Shown here: piece by piece, positions 22,367 to 33,097 of the stretch
Layout of the letters: each line of letters opens with the position of its first letter
How positions within the stretch are numbered: the stretch's first letter is position 1
Origin: Pantoea agglomerans
Lineage (GTDB): Bacteria; Pseudomonadota; Gammaproteobacteria; Enterobacterales; Enterobacteriaceae
DNA: 64,000 nt
Assembly: GCF_021397715.1 (NCBI RefSeq)
Contig: NZ_CP090207.1
Span: forward strand, 248,001-312,000
Direction: 5' to 3'
Program-made: the position numbers and the translations under genes
The notes under the pieces: model-generated
Databases searched by the model: none
Told to the model about the DNA's origin: nothing
The model's input: only the letters and a program-made list of their open reading frames with translations

Positions 22367-24013
22367 ATGACAGGTGCACAGTGGGTAGTTCAGGCTTTAC
22401 GCGCGCAGGGTGTGGATACCGTATTCGGTTACCCGGGCGGCGCCATCATGCCGGTATACGACGCGCTCTATGATGGCGGCGTGGAACACCTACTGTGTCG
22501 TCATGAGCAAGGCGCGGTAATGGCTGCGATTGGTTATGCACGCTCAACCGGCAAAACCGGCGTCTGCATTGCTACCTCGGGACCGGGTGCCACGAACCTG
22601 ATCACCGGACTGGCCGATGCGATGATGGATTCGGTACCGGTGGTGGCGGTAACCGGCCAGGTTTCTTCCGCGTTTATTGGTACCGATGCCTTTCAGGAAA
22701 TCGACGTACTGGGCTTATCCCTGGCCTGCACCAAACACAGTTTCCTGGTCGAGTCGTTAGACGAGTTGCCTGCCATCATGGCTGAAGCATTCGCTCTGGC
22801 GCAATCGGGCCGCCCGGGCCCGGTGCTGGTTGATATTCCTAAAGATATCCAGATTGCGCAGGGCGAACCCACGCCGCATCTGGTGCCGGTAGAAGAGGGG
22901 ATGGATCTGCCGCATCAGGCGATTATCGACGCCCGCGCGCTGCTGGCGCAGGCAAAGAAACCGATGCTCTATGTCGGTGGTGGCGTAGGTATGGCGCAGG
23001 CCGTTCCCGCACTGCGTGCGCTGGCTGAAGAGACGGGCATCCCTGCGGTAGCCACGCTGAAAGGTCTGGGCAGCGTGGATGCAGACAGCGAACTCTATCT
23101 CGGCATGCTGGGGATGCACGGCACCAAAGCGGCCAACCTGGCGGTTCAGCGTTGTGACTTACTGATTGCGGTTGGCGCGCGCTTTGACGATCGGGTGACC
23201 GGCAAGCTGGATACCTTTGCCCCGCACGCCAGCGTTATTCATCTCGATATCGATCCGGCGGAACTGAACAAATTACGCCGCGCCCATGTTTCATTGCAGG
23301 GCGATCTTAACCATCTGCTGCCCGCGCTGAGTCAGCCCCTGAATATCGATGCCTGGCGTGATGAGGTGAAAGCGCTTAAAGCCAGTCACAGCTGGCGCTA
23401 TGACCATCCGGGTGACGCCATTTATGCGCCGCTGTTGCTGAAGCAACTGTCCGATCGCAAACCCGTCAATGCGGTAGTGACCACCGATGTGGGTCAGCAT
23501 CAGATGTGGGCAGCGCAGCATATGGCGTTTAGCGCGCCAGAGAATTTCATCACCTCCAGCGGCTTAGGCACCATGGGTTTTGGCTTACCGGCCGCGATTG
23601 GAGCGCAGGTCGCCCGCCCGCAGGACACCGTCATCTGTGTCTCTGGCGACGGCTCAATCATGATGAACATTCAGGAGCTGGGCACCATCAAACGCGGCAA
23701 GCTGCCGGTTAAAATCGTGCTGCTGGATAACCAGCGTCTCGGTATGGTTCGTCAGTGGCAGCAGCTGTTTTTTGATGGCCGCTACAGCGAAACCAATCTG
23801 TCTGACAACCCCGATTTCCTGACGCTGGCCAGCGCCTTTGATATCCCCGGCCAGCGCATTACCCGTAAAGAACAGGTCGACGCCGCACTTGATGCTCTGC
23901 TGAACAGCGAAGGTCCTTACTTCCTGCATGTTGCAATTGATGAGCATGAAAACGTCTGGCCACTGGTACCGCCGGGTGCCAGCAATGCACAAATGATGGA
24001 GAAAACCGTATGA
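22367..24013 (+). CDS. ilvG: Acetolactate synthase II, large subunit
   Basis: IlvG, with IlvM, condenses pyruvate with pyruvate or 2-oxobutyrate using thiamine diphosphate, FAD and magnesium, the first common step of Val, Leu and Ile synthesis. The ATG at 22367 follows AGGAGA and gives 548 residues, identical in length to functional E. coli alleles. The catalytic glutamate is E47 in RHEQGA and the thiamine diphosphate motif GDGSIMMN...LLDN is near 430-460. Unlike E. coli K-12, the frame is uninterrupted, so isozyme II should be active. It overlaps ilvM by four bases. Confidence 0.98.
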   Translation: MTGAQWVVQALRAQGVDTVFGYPGGAIMPVYDALYDGGVEHLLCRHEQGAVMAAIGYARSTGKTGVCIATSGPGATNLITGLADAMMDSVPVVAVTGQVSSAFIGTDAFQEIDVLGLSLACTKHSFLVESLDELPAIMAEAFALAQSGRPGPVLVDIPKDIQIAQGEPTPHLVPVEEGMDLPHQAIIDARALLAQAKKPMLYVGGGVGMAQAVPALRALAEETGIPAVATLKGLGSVDADSELYLGMLGMHGTKAANLAVQRCDLLIAVGARFDDRVTGKLDTFAPHASVIHLDIDPAELNKLRRAHVSLQGDLNHLLPALSQPLNIDAWRDEVKALKASHSWRYDHPGDAIYAPLLLKQLSDRKPVNAVVTTDVGQHQMWAAQHMAFSAPENFITSSGLGTMGFGLPAAIGAQVARPQDTVICVSGDGSIMMNIQELGTIKRGKLPVKIVLLDNQRLGMVRQWQQLFFDGRYSETNLSDNPDFLTLASAFDIPGQRITRKEQVDAALDALLNSEGPYFLHVAIDEHENVWPLVPPGASNAQMMEKTV

Positions 24014-24267
24014 ATCAGCATCAATTGTCTATCGAAGCCCGCTTTCGCCCTGAAATATTGGAGCGCATCTTACGCGTAGTGCGTCACCGCGGCTTTCAGG
24101 TTTGCTCAATGAACATGGCCTCCGTGGCCAACGCTGAAAACATTAATATCGAAATGACCGTTGCCAGCCAGCGCTCGGTCGATTTACTGTCTTCGCAGTT
24201 AAGCAAACTGATCGATGTCGCCTGCGTTCAGATTCAACAACAGACAACACAACAAATCCGCGCCTAG
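24010..24267 (+). CDS. ilvM: Acetolactate synthase II, small subunit
   Basis: This 85-residue ACT-domain regulatory subunit stabilises and activates IlvG; isozyme II is not inhibited by valine. The start overlaps the ilvG stop (ATGA), indicating translational coupling for subunit balance. The segment [12 protein letters not shown] matches E. coli IlvM. Confidence 0.96.
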   Translation: MNQHQLSIEARFRPEILERILRVVRHRGFQVCSMNMASVANAENINIEMTVASQRSVDLLSSQLSKLIDVACVQIQQQTTQQIRA

Positions 24268-24285
24268 CCGCGAGAGGGAAGAAAA

Positions 24286-25215
24286 ATGAGCACGAAGAAA
24301 GCAGACTTTATTTGGTTCAATGGCGAGATGGTTAAGTGGGAAGAGGCGAAAGTTAGCGTCATGTCCCACGCGTTGCACTACGGTACGTCGGTATTTGAAG
24401 GCGTGCGTTGCTACGACTCTCACAAAGGACCGGTTGTGTTCCGCCATCGCGAACACATGCAACGTCTGCACGACTCCGCCAAAATCTACCGTTTCCCGAT
24501 TAAAAGCAGCGTTGATGAGCTGATGGAAGCGTGCCGCGAAGTCATCCGCGTCAATAAACTGAAAAGTGCCTATATCCGTCCACTGGCGTTTGTCGGTGAT
24601 GTCGGCCTCGGCGTGAACCCGCCAGACGGTTTCAGCACCGATGTGATCATTGCCGCCTTCCCATGGGGTGCTTACCTCGGTGCCGAAGCGCTGGAAAATG
24701 GTATCGATGCCATGGTTTCCTCGTGGAACCGTGTAGCACCGAACACCCTGCCGACAGCGGCCAAAGCCGGCGGCAACTACCTCTCTTCACTGCTGGTGGG
24801 TAGCGAAGCTCGTCGTCACGGCTATCAGGAAGGTATCGCGCTGGATACCAACGGCTACATCTCTGAAGGCGCGGGTGAGAACCTGTTTGAAGTCAAAGAT
24901 GGCATTCTGTTCACACCACCATTCACCTCTTCCGCTCTGCCAGGCATCACTCGCGACGCCATCATCAAACTGGCGATCGATATGGGAATTGAAGTGCGTG
25001 AACAAACGCTGTCACGTGAATCACTCTATCTGGCGGATGAGATCTTCATGTCCGGCACCGCAGCGGAAATCACGCCGGTGCGCAGCGTTGATCGTATCCA
25101 GGTCGGCGAAGGCAAACGCGGCCCGATTACTGCCCGCATCCAGCAGGCCTTCTTTGGTCTGTTCACTGGCGAAACCGAAGACAAATGGGGCTGGTTAGAT
25201 CCGGTTAACGCATAA
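24286..25215 (+). CDS. ilvE: Branched-chain amino acid aminotransferase
   Basis: IlvE transfers an amino group from glutamate to the 2-oxoacids of Val, Leu and Ile. It is a PLP fold-type IV enzyme of 309 residues (E. coli 309). The PLP lysine is K160 in AAKAGGNYLSS, and the motif EGAGENLFEVKDG and the phosphate loop SGTAAEITPV are conserved. It lies 18 bp after ilvM. Confidence 0.98.
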   Translation: MSTKKADFIWFNGEMVKWEEAKVSVMSHALHYGTSVFEGVRCYDSHKGPVVFRHREHMQRLHDSAKIYRFPIKSSVDELMEACREVIRVNKLKSAYIRPLAFVGDVGLGVNPPDGFSTDVIIAAFPWGAYLGAEALENGIDAMVSSWNRVAPNTLPTAAKAGGNYLSSLLVGSEARRHGYQEGIALDTNGYISEGAGENLFEVKDGILFTPPFTSSALPGITRDAIIKLAIDMGIEVREQTLSRESLYLADEIFMSGTAAEITPVRSVDRIQVGEGKRGPITARIQQAFFGLFTGETEDKWGWLDPVNA

Positions 25216-25276
25216 GCAGACACTGCGCGGGCGTTATCTGACGCCCGCGAGACATTATTACTGGAGTAAATAGAGC

Positions 25277-27127
25277 ATGCCTAAGTACCGTTCTGCCACT
25301 ACCACCCACGGCCGCAACATGGCGGGTGCCCGTGCCTTATGGCGCGCGACAGGAATGACCGACGACGATTTCGGTAAACCGATTATCGCGGTGGTCAACT
25401 CATTCACCCAATTTGTCCCTGGCCACGTTCACCTGCGCGATCTGGGTAAACTGGTTGCCGAGCAGATCGAAGCGGCAGGCGGTGTGGCTAAAGAGTTCAA
25501 CACCATCGCGGTGGATGATGGTATTGCCATGGGTCATGGCGGCATGCTGTATTCACTGCCCTCGCGTGAGCTGATTGCTGATTCCGTCGAGTACATGGTC
25601 AATGCGCACTGCGCCGACGCCATGGTCTGCATCTCCAACTGCGACAAAATCACCCCAGGAATGCTGATGGCGTCACTGCGCCTGAATATTCCGGTGATCT
25701 TCGTCTCCGGCGGGCCGATGGAAGCGGGTAAAACCAAACTTTCCGATCAGATCATCAAGCTGGACCTGGTTGATGCGATGATTCAGGGGGCTAACCCGAA
25801 CGTCAGCGATGCCGACAGCGAGCAGATTGAGCGTTCAGCCTGCCCGACCTGCGGCTCCTGCTCCGGCATGTTCACCGCCAACTCGATGAACTGCCTGACC
25901 GAAGCGCTTGGCCTGTCGCAGCCCGGCAACGGTTCACTGCTGGCAACCCATGCCGATCGCAAAGAGCTGTTCATCAATGCCGGTAAGCGCATCGTCAGCC
26001 TGACCAAACGTTATTACGAGCAGGATGATGTCAACATGCTGCCGCGTAACATCGCCAACAAGGCCGCTTTCGAGAACGCCATGATGCTGGATATCGCCAT
26101 GGGCGGTTCCACCAATACCGTGCTGCACCTGCTGGCTGCCGCACAGGAAGGCGAGATCGACTTTAATATCTCCGACATCGATCGCCTGTCACGCAAAGTG
26201 CCTCAGCTGTGTAAAGTCGCGCCAAGTACGCCGAAATACCACATGGAAGATGTGCATCGCGCCGGTGGCGTCTTCGCCATTCTCGGCGAGCTGGATCGTG
26301 CAGGCCTGTTCGACAGCAGCGCGCGTAATATCCTGCAGCAGACGATGCGTGAAACCCTGGATCAGTACGACATCATGCTGACCAAAGATCAGGCCGTAAA
26401 AGATATGTTCCGCGCCGGTCCGGCGGGTATTCGTACCACCCAGGCGTTCTCGCAGAACTGCCGCTGGGACACGCTGGATGATGACCGTGCCGAAGGCTGT
26501 ATCCGCACCCGCGAAAACGCTTATTCGCAGGATGGCGGCCTGGCCGTACTCTACGGCAACATCGCAGAAGATGGCTGTATCGTTAAAACCGCGGGCGTAG
26601 ATAAAGAGATCCTCACCTTCACCGGTCCGGCCAAAGTTTACGAAAGCCAGGATGACGCGGTTGAAGCGATTCTGGGCGGCAAGGTCGTTGCGGGCGATGT
26701 CGTCGTCATTCGCTACGAAGGGCCAAAAGGCGGGCCGGGCATGCAGGAGATGCTCTATCCGACCACTTATCTGAAATCAATGGGCCTGGGCAAAAGCTGT
26801 GCGCTGATCACCGATGGTCGTTTCTCAGGCGGTACGTCGGGCCTCTCTATCGGCCACGCTTCACCTGAAGCGGCCAACGGCGGCACCATTGCGCTGGTCA
26901 AAGATGGCGACACCATTGAGATCGATATCCCTAACCGCGGTATCAAACTCGCCGTGCCGGATAACGAACTGCACGCCCGCCGTGAAGAGCAGGAAGCGCG
27001 CGGTGATGCGGCCTATACGCCGGTCAATCGTCAGCGTGAAGTCTCTTTTGCGCTGCGTGCTTACGCATTACTCGCGACCAGTGCTGACAAAGGCGCCGTC
27101 CGCGATAAGAGCAAGCTGGGAGGCTAA
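25277..27127 (+). CDS. ilvD: Dihydroxy-acid dehydratase
   Basis: IlvD dehydrates dihydroxy-acids to the 2-oxoacids of Val and Ile and needs an oxygen-sensitive [4Fe-4S] cluster. It has 616 residues, as in E. coli. Cluster and active-site cysteines are in [12 protein letters not shown] and [18 protein letters not shown]. The gene sits 61 bp after ilvE and 1 bp before ilvA. Confidence 0.98.
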   Translation: MPKYRSATTTHGRNMAGARALWRATGMTDDDFGKPIIAVVNSFTQFVPGHVHLRDLGKLVAEQIEAAGGVAKEFNTIAVDDGIAMGHGGMLYSLPSRELIADSVEYMVNAHCADAMVCISNCDKITPGMLMASLRLNIPVIFVSGGPMEAGKTKLSDQIIKLDLVDAMIQGANPNVSDADSEQIERSACPTCGSCSGMFTANSMNCLTEALGLSQPGNGSLLATHADRKELFINAGKRIVSLTKRYYEQDDVNMLPRNIANKAAFENAMMLDIAMGGSTNTVLHLLAAAQEGEIDFNISDIDRLSRKVPQLCKVAPSTPKYHMEDVHRAGGVFAILGELDRAGLFDSSARNILQQTMRETLDQYDIMLTKDQAVKDMFRAGPAGIRTTQAFSQNCRWDTLDDDRAEGCIRTRENAYSQDGGLAVLYGNIAEDGCIVKTAGVDKEILTFTGPAKVYESQDDAVEAILGGKVVAGDVVVIRYEGPKGGPGMQEMLYPTTYLKSMGLGKSCALITDGRFSGGTSGLSIGHASPEAANGGTIALVKDGDTIEIDIPNRGIKLAVPDNELHARREEQEARGDAAYTPVNRQREVSFALRAYALLATSADKGAVRDKSKLGG

Positions 27128-27128
27128 A

Positions 27129-28676
27129 ATGGCCGAGTCTCAACCGCTACCCGAGGCGCCGTGTGGCGCCGAGTATTTGCGCGCAGTGTTGCGTTCACCG
27201 GTGTATGAAGTGGCACAGGTGACGCCGCTGCAGGTTATGGAAAAAATCTCATCGCGGCTCGGCAACACCATTCTGGTGAAGCGGGAAGATCGTCAGCCAG
27301 TGCACAGTTTCAAACTGCGTGGCGCCTACGCGATGATTGCCGGGCTGAACGAAGAGCAAAAAGCGCGCGGCGTGGTTACGGCATCAGCCGGCAACCATGC
27401 GCAGGGCGTGGCGCTCTCCGCCAGCAAGCTGGGCATCAAATCCCTGATTGTGATGCCGGTGGCGACAGCGGATATCAAGGTTGATGCGGTGCGCGCATTT
27501 GGCGGTGAGGCTTATCTGTTTGGCGCTAACTTCGACGAGGCGAAAGCCAAAGCGATTGAGCTGTCGGAACAGCGTGGCTACACCTTCGTACCACCGTTTG
27601 ACCATCCGGCGGTGATTGCCGGACAGGGCACGCTGGCGATGGAACTGCTGCAGCAGGATGCGCATCTCGATCGGGTCTTTGTCCCGGTTGGCGGTGGTGG
27701 TCTGGCAGCGGGCGTCGCGGTACTGATCAAGCAACTGATGCCACAGATTAAAGTGATTGCGGTGGAGTCCGAAGATTCAGCCTGCCTGAAGGCGGCGCTG
27801 GAGGCGGGCCATCCGGTCGATCTGCCGCGCGTCGGGCTGTTCGCCGAAGGGGTCGCGGTCAAACGTATCGGCAGCGAAACGTTCCGGCTCTGTCAGGCCT
27901 ACATCGACGACATCATCACCGTCGACAGCGATGCGATCTGCGCCGCGATGAAAGATCTGTTCGAAGATGTGCGCGCGGTGGCGGAACCTTCGGGTGCGCT
28001 GGCGCTGGCGGGAATGAAGAAGTATATCCAGCAGCACGACATCAAAGGCGAGCGGCTGGCGCATGTATTATCCGGGGCCAACGTCAATTTCCACGGACTG
28101 CGTTACGTCTCTGAGCGCTGCGAGCTGGGCGAACAGCGAGAAGCGCTGCTGGCGGTCACCATCCCGGAACAGCAGGGCAGCTTCCTGCGGTTCTGCCAGA
28201 CGCTGGGCGGCCGGTCGATCACCGAGTTCAACTACCGCTACGCCGATGCGGACAAAGCCTGCATCTTTGTTGGCGTGCGGCTGACCCGCGGTCTGGAAGA
28301 GCGCAGCGAGATCATCAGCGAACTCACCGGCAGTGGTTATCAGGTGGTCGATCTCTCCGATGATGAGATGGCGAAGCTGCATGTTCGTTACATGGTCGGC
28401 GGACGTCCCTCTAAGCCGCTGCGTGAACGCCTGTTCAGCTTCGAATTTCCGGAAGCGCCGGGCGCGTTGCTGAAATTCCTGCAAACGCTCGGGACTCACT
28501 GGAATATCTCGCTCTTCCACTACCGCAGCCATGGCACCGACTACGGACGTGTACTGGCCGCCTTTGAGCTGGGCAGCGATGAGCCGCGCTTTGAAGAGCA
28601 TCTCACCGATCTGGGTTACGACTTTCATGACGAAAGCCAGAACCCGGCGTTCCGTTTCTTCCTGTCAGGCAACTGA
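27129..28676 (+). CDS. ilvA: Threonine deaminase, biosynthetic
   Basis: IlvA converts threonine to 2-oxobutyrate, the committed step of isoleucine synthesis, and is inhibited by isoleucine. From the ATG at 27129 it has 515 residues (E. coli 514). The PLP lysine is K62 in HSFKLRGAY, the glycine phosphate loop is GGGGLAAG, and two C-terminal ACT-like regulatory domains occupy about residues 325-510. A longer upstream frame reads ilvD out of phase. Its stop abuts the ilvY stop. Confidence 0.98.
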   Translation: MAESQPLPEAPCGAEYLRAVLRSPVYEVAQVTPLQVMEKISSRLGNTILVKREDRQPVHSFKLRGAYAMIAGLNEEQKARGVVTASAGNHAQGVALSASKLGIKSLIVMPVATADIKVDAVRAFGGEAYLFGANFDEAKAKAIELSEQRGYTFVPPFDHPAVIAGQGTLAMELLQQDAHLDRVFVPVGGGGLAAGVAVLIKQLMPQIKVIAVESEDSACLKAALEAGHPVDLPRVGLFAEGVAVKRIGSETFRLCQAYIDDIITVDSDAICAAMKDLFEDVRAVAEPSGALALAGMKKYIQQHDIKGERLAHVLSGANVNFHGLRYVSERCELGEQREALLAVTIPEQQGSFLRFCQTLGGRSITEFNYRYADADKACIFVGVRLTRGLEERSEIISELTGSGYQVVDLSDDEMAKLHVRYMVGGRPSKPLRERLFSFEFPEAPGALLKFLQTLGTHWNISLFHYRSHGTDYGRVLAAFELGSDEPRFEEHLTDLGYDFHDESQNPAFRFFLSGN

Positions 28677-29558
28677 TTACAGCTGGCTCCAGAAAGCACT
28701 GATCAGCGGCTCACCGAGCCGCTTTTTCTGCACGCAGACGCCGAGTTCAAACGGTGCCACCGACTCAACATTCTCCAGCATCAGCACGCGGTTGCGCACC
28801 GGTTCCGGACTGTTCTCCAGCACCACATCTGGCAGCAGAGCGATACCGCAGCCCAGCGCCACCATGGACACAATCGCCTCATGGCCCGATACCGTGGCAT
28901 ATATCACCGGATTCGGGATGCGCTGGCGGCGGAACCAGAGATCGATACGCCGCCGTGCCGGTCCCTGCACCGGCAGGATAAACGGAATTTTTGACCAGTC
29001 GGGCTGCGGCTGTGTTGCCTGGGTACGAACGGCGCAGGGCAGTGCGGGTGCGATCAGCACCAGCGGGATCAGCCCCAGCGGCATAAAATCGATGCTGGCA
29101 GGCAGCGTTTCAGGACGGCCGGCAATCGCCAGATCGGCATCGCCGGAGTGCACTTTTTCCACCGCATCGGCGGCATCGCCGGTATCCAGTTTGATTTCGA
29201 CCTGCGGATGTTCAGCACGAAAGCGATCGAGAATGGGCGGCAGATGGCTGTACGCCGCGGTCACCGAGCAGAACAGGCGCAGCTCGCCGCTGAGCGACGG
29301 GCCGTTGAGATCCATCACATGGCGCAGTTGCTGATATTGCAACAGCGTCTGCTGAGCAAACTGGCGCAGGCGTTCACCCGCTTCCGTCAGCGTGACGGTG
29401 CGGTTATCACGCAGAAACAGCGCGTGACCGACATCTTCTTCAAGCCGCTGAATCTGCCGCGAGAGCGTAGAAGGGCTGACGTGCATCGCACGTGCTGTGC
29501 GGCCAAAGTGGCAACTTTCGGCCAGATGAAGAAACAGTTTCAGATCTCGTAAATCCAT
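28677..29558 (-). CDS. ilvY: LysR-type activator IlvY
   Basis: IlvY activates the divergent ilvC gene when acetolactate or acetohydroxybutyrate accumulates. It has 293 residues with an N-terminal helix-turn-helix HFGRTARAMHVSPSTLSRQIQRLE (about 17-40). The position between ilvA (convergent, touching stops) and ilvC (divergent) is conserved in enterobacteria. Confidence 0.97.
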   Translation of the reverse strand: MDLRDLKLFLHLAESCHFGRTARAMHVSPSTLSRQIQRLEEDVGHALFLRDNRTVTLTEAGERLRQFAQQTLLQYQQLRHVMDLNGPSLSGELRLFCSVTAAYSHLPPILDRFRAEHPQVEIKLDTGDAADAVEKVHSGDADLAIAGRPETLPASIDFMPLGLIPLVLIAPALPCAVRTQATQPQPDWSKIPFILPVQGPARRRIDLWFRRQRIPNPVIYATVSGHEAIVSMVALGCGIALLPDVVLENSPEPVRNRVLMLENVESVAPFELGVCVQKKRLGEPLISAFWSQL

Positions 29559-29581
29559 ATGCGCGTCGCCTTAACGTGATG

Positions 29582-29628
29582 TTGCATTTATTGCAATGTG
29601 ACGTTGTTAATATATCAATTTAAGCAAC
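29582..29628. promoter_or_regulatory. Probable IlvY operators in the ilvY-ilvC gap
   Basis: An inverted repeat TTGCATTTATTGCAA at 29582-29596 and a second one with GTTG...CAAC arms at about 29603-29628 lie in tandem, as the two operators do in E. coli. A possible ilvC -10 TATGAT is at 29642-29647. Confidence 0.7.
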
Positions 29629-29721
29629 AGAATTCCTGTCATATGATGGGGTCATTCGCGGCGCTGCACCACACGCCGTTCCTGAACAAAAAAAAGCAAA
29701 CACAACCTTACTGGAGTACCC

Positions 29722-31197
29722 ATGGCTAACTATTTCAACACATTGAACTTGCGCAACCAGTTAGCGCAATTAGGTAAATGCCGTTTCATGGCGCGCGATG
29801 AATTTGCCGATGGCGCCAGCTTTCTGAAAGGTAAAAAAGTCGTTATCGTTGGCTGTGGCGCGCAGGGCCTGAATCAGGGTCTGAACATGCGTGATTCCGG
29901 TCTGGATGTCGCCTATGCACTGCGTGCCGAAGCGATTGCGGAAAAACGCCCTTCATGGCGCAAAGCGACCGATAACGGTTTCAAAGTGGGCACCTACGAA
30001 GAGCTGATCCCGCAGGCGGATCTGGTGGTAAACCTGACGCCGGACAAGCAGCACTCCGCTGTGGTACAGGCGGTTCAGCCACTGATGAAAGAGGGTGCTG
30101 CGCTGGGCTATTCGCACGGTTTCAACATCGTGGAAGTGGGCGAAACCATCCGTAAAGACATCACGGTAGTGATGGTGGCACCGAAGTGCCCGGGTACCGA
30201 AGTGCGTGAAGAGTACAAACGTGGTTTCGGCGTGCCAACGCTGATTGCCGTTCACCCGGAAAACGATCCAAAAGGCGAAGGCATGGCCATCGCCAAAGCC
30301 TGGGCTGCAGCAACCGGCGGCGATCGTGCTGGCGTACTGGAATCGTCTTTCGTGGCAGAAGTGAAATCTGACCTGATGGGCGAGCAGACCATCCTGTGCG
30401 GCATGCTGCAGGCCGGTTCACTGCTCTGCTTCGACAAGCTGGTGGCGGAAGGTACCGATCCCGCTTACGCTGAAAAACTGATCCAGTTCGGCTGGGAAAC
30501 CATCACCGAATCACTGAAGTTCGGCGGCATCACCCTGATGATGGATCGCCTCTCTAACCCGGCGAAACTGCGTGCTTATGCGCTGTCAGAGCAGCTGAAA
30601 ACCATCATGGCTCCGCTGTTCCAGAAGCACATGGATGACATCATCTCCGGCGAATTTTCTTCCGGCATGATGGCGGACTGGGCTAACGACGACAAAAACC
30701 TGCTGACCTGGCGTGAAGAGACCGGCCAGACCGCGTTCGAAACCGCCTCTCAGTATGAAGGCAAAATCGAAGAGCAGGAGTACTACGACAAAGGTGTGGT
30801 AATGGTGGCGATGGTTAAAGCGGGCGTTGAGCTGGCGTTTGAAACCATGGTCGATGCCGGCATCATTGAAGAGTCAGCTTACTATGAATCACTGCATGAG
30901 CTGCCGCTGATCGCCAACACCATCGCCCGTAAGCGTCTGTATGAAATGAACGTGGTGATCTCTGATACCGCCGAATATGGTAACTACCTGTTCTCCTTCG
31001 CCGCGGTGCCGCTGCTGAAAGAGTTCATGAGCACGCTGCAGCCGGGCGATCTGGGTAAAGCGGTTGAAGGCACGCAGGTTGATAACGCGCAGCTGCGTGA
31101 CGTCAACGAAGCGGTTCGCCAGCACCCGATTGAAGCCGTGGGCCGCAAACTGCGTGGCTACATGACCGACATGAAGCGTATCGCTGTCGCGGGCTAA
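29722..31197 (+). CDS. ilvC: Ketol-acid reductoisomerase, class II
   Basis: IlvC isomerises and reduces acetolactate or acetohydroxybutyrate with NADPH and magnesium. The 491-residue length marks the long class II form of enterobacteria with duplicated C-terminal knotted domain. The Rossmann motif [10 protein letters not shown] (about 45-54) and the [11 protein letters not shown] active-site loop (about 155-165) are present. It is preceded by the ribosome site CTGGAG and followed by its own terminator. Confidence 0.98.
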   Translation: MANYFNTLNLRNQLAQLGKCRFMARDEFADGASFLKGKKVVIVGCGAQGLNQGLNMRDSGLDVAYALRAEAIAEKRPSWRKATDNGFKVGTYEELIPQADLVVNLTPDKQHSAVVQAVQPLMKEGAALGYSHGFNIVEVGETIRKDITVVMVAPKCPGTEVREEYKRGFGVPTLIAVHPENDPKGEGMAIAKAWAAATGGDRAGVLESSFVAEVKSDLMGEQTILCGMLQAGSLLCFDKLVAEGTDPAYAEKLIQFGWETITESLKFGGITLMMDRLSNPAKLRAYALSEQLKTIMAPLFQKHMDDIISGEFSSGMMADWANDDKNLLTWREETGQTAFETASQYEGKIEEQEYYDKGVVMVAMVKAGVELAFETMVDAGIIEESAYYESLHELPLIANTIARKRLYEMNVVISDTAEYGNYLFSFAAVPLLKEFMSTLQPGDLGKAVEGTQVDNAQLRDVNEAVRQHPIEAVGRKLRGYMTDMKRIAVAG

Positions 31198-31225
31198 TTA
31201 CCGGCAACACAATTTTCAGCAAAAC

Positions 31226-31252
31226 AAACCCCGGCTTGCCGGGGTTTTTTTG
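31226..31252 (+). terminator. ilvC terminator
   Basis: The AACCCCGGC/GCCGGGGTT stem with a 2-base loop is followed by a run of T, about 28 bp after the ilvC stop. Confidence 0.93.
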
Positions 31253-31315
31253 TGAAAAAACGCTGGGCGGTTCTCTGTAGAACTCTGCCTTCACTGCTAT
31301 CTGACCGTGCATGCC

Positions 31316-31422
31316 CAGGGAGCACGGTCAGATCGGAAAGACGCAAAACCCGCCATCCATGGCATGCTCGGCCCGCGCCGTCCATGGCGCGGGACGCTTT
31401 TCTCTTCTGAACGTGTTCCCTG
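31316..31422. repeat. Palindromic interspersed repeat, copy 1
   Basis: This 107-bp element is bounded by imperfect inverted ends CAGGGAGCACG (31316-31326) and CGTGTTCCCTG (31412-31422). It contains smaller palindromes, GCCATCCATGGC at 31352-31363 and the hairpin CCCGCGCC/GGCGCGGG at 31372-31393. An additional 12-bp inverted repeat, ATCTGACCGTGC/GCACGGTCAGAT, overlaps its left end (31299-31333). It shares blocks with copy 2 read on the other strand (GGGAGCA, AAAGACGCAAAA, ATCCAT). No coding capacity is seen. It may be a miniature mobile or REP-like element. Confidence 0.6.
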
Positions 31423-31514
31423 TGCCCTTAAACTTCTTCATTGCTGCCAATATCACTACGCCTTTAAACGTCATTGAGCATTTTCGAACAGACAACTAAC
31501 CCGCTTAAAGTGAT

Positions 31515-31640
31515 GGGAGCATACGCCTGTAGCAAAGCATCGCGTGCCATTACGCACCTCAGGGATGAGGTGCGTAATGGCACGCGCTGAGCCCGCGATG
31601 GATCGCGTCTTTTGCGTCTTTGCGAAAGTCGTATGCTCCC
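31515..31640. repeat. Palindromic interspersed repeat, copy 2 (inverted)
   Basis: This 126-bp element has perfect 11-bp inverted ends GGGAGCATACG (31515-31525) and CGTATGCTCCC (31630-31640). Inside lies a perfect 20-bp stem with a GGGA loop (31542-31585), an extremely stable hairpin. Read on the minus strand it resembles copy 1, sharing AAAGACGCAAAA and ATCCAT at matching positions. Just after it, TCGCCT/AGGCGA with a run of seven T (31649-31677) looks like a plus-strand terminator. The rest of the 568-bp ilvC-yhjE gap contains no gene. Confidence 0.65.
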
Positions 31641-31714
31641 TGAGCCTGTCGCCTGACCATAAGGCGATGCTTTTTTTAGCCTTTGAGAGCCGTTGTACTC
31701 TGGGAGCCTGCCCC

Positions 31715-31741
31715 ATAAAAAAACCCGGCGGCTGCCGGGTT
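31715..31741 (-). terminator. yhjE terminator
   Basis: The AACCCGGC/GCCGGGTT stem with loop GGCT is followed on the minus strand by seven U, 25 bp after the yhjE stop. Confidence 0.9.
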
Positions 31742-31765
31742 TTCACTAACCTTCATCCAACCGGA

Positions 31766-33097
31766 TTACACCTCATACAGCGTCTGGTTACGCGTCTCTT
31801 TACAGGCGATCAACGCAATCAGCGTCAATACCGCCATCGAGGCCAGATAGAAGCCTACCGCCTGCAAACCGTAGTTGGCATTCAGCCAGGTGGCGATATA
31901 AGGCGCGACAGAGGCACCGAGAATTGACGACAGGTTATAGGAAAAGGATGCGCCGGTATAACGCACTTCCGTCGGAAACAGCTCCGGCAGCAGCGCGCCC
32001 ATCGGGCCAAAGGTCAGGCCCATAATACTCAGACCCAACAGCAGAAATGCCATCACCAGTGCCTGCGATCCGGAACCGAGCATCGCCGGGAACAGGAACG
32101 AAAACGCGATAATCATCAGCGTAATGGTAATCATCGTTTTACGACGACCAAACCGGTCAGCCAGCAGACCGGCAATCGGCACCATCACACCAAAGCCAAT
32201 CACCGCTAACATCAGCATCCACAGCATACTGTTACGCGGAATGCCCAGCCCGGCGGGCGCAGGCGTGGTGCCATAACTCATCGAGTAGACGGTCATGATA
32301 TAGAACAGGGTGTAGGTCGCCAGCATGATAAAGGTGCCGAGAATGGTGGCGGTCAGGTGCTTGCTCAGCAGCGCCGCAATCGGTACCCGAACCTGCTTTT
32401 TCTCTTTCTGCACTTTGGCAAACACCGGGCTTTCATGCAGCGACACACGCACATAGAGGCCAATCAGCACCAGCACCGCAGAGAGAATAAACGGCACACG
32501 CCAGCCCCACTGCATGAACTGCTCATCGGTCAGCAGCCATGACAGCAGCAGAAAAGTCCCGTTAGCGAAGAAGAAACCAATCGGAGCGCCAAGCTGGGGG
32601 AACGACCCATAGAGCGCACGTTTCTTCGCCGGGGCATTTTCGGTCGCCAGCAGCGCCGCGCCGCCCCATTCCCCACCGAGTCCCAGACCCTGACCAAAAC
32701 GGGCCAGCGCCAGCAGCAACGGGGCCAGCACGCCGATGGTTTCATAACCCGGCAGCAGGCCAATCACCACGGTAGAGATCCCCATGGTCAGCAGCGAGGC
32801 GACCAGCGTTGCTTTGCGGCCAATGCGATCGCCAAAGTGACCAAACACCGCCGAACCAATCGGACGCGCAATAAACGCGATGGCAAAGGTCGCCAGTGAC
32901 TGTAGCGTGGCGACGGTGGCGTCACCCTGCGGAAAAAAGATATGCGGGAAAACGATCACCGCGGCAGTGGCATAGATATAAAAATCGAAGAACTCGATGG
33001 CCGTGCCGACCAGCGAGGCAATCACCACTTTGCTGCGTGAATTAACCGGCGTGGGGTCCTGTTGCTTGTCGAGTGTTTCTGAGATGGAGGCTTGCAT
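31766..33097 (-). CDS. yhjE: MHS-family MFS transporter YhjE
   Basis: This inner membrane major-facilitator protein of the metabolite:H+ symporter group has 443 residues (E. coli YhjE about 440) and about 12 transmembrane segments. Sequence is nearly collinear with E. coli YhjE, for example GTAIEFFDFYIYATAAVIVF near residue 31 and the MFS signature GHFGDRIGRKATL. The substrate is not established; relatives carry shikimate, proline/betaine or dicarboxylates. It lies downstream of yhjD on the same strand, which is also the E. coli gene pair. Confidence 0.93.
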   Translation of the reverse strand: MQASISETLDKQQDPTPVNSRSKVVIASLVGTAIEFFDFYIYATAAVIVFPHIFFPQGDATVATLQSLATFAIAFIARPIGSAVFGHFGDRIGRKATLVASLLTMGISTVVIGLLPGYETIGVLAPLLLALARFGQGLGLGGEWGGAALLATENAPAKKRALYGSFPQLGAPIGFFFANGTFLLLSWLLTDEQFMQWGWRVPFILSAVLVLIGLYVRVSLHESPVFAKVQKEKKQVRVPIAALLSKHLTATILGTFIMLATYTLFYIMTVYSMSYGTTPAPAGLGIPRNSMLWMLMLAVIGFGVMVPIAGLLADRFGRRKTMITITLMIIAFSFLFPAMLGSGSQALVMAFLLLGLSIMGLTFGPMGALLPELFPTEVRYTGASFSYNLSSILGASVAPYIATWLNANYGLQAVGFYLASMAVLTLIALIACKETRNQTLYEV

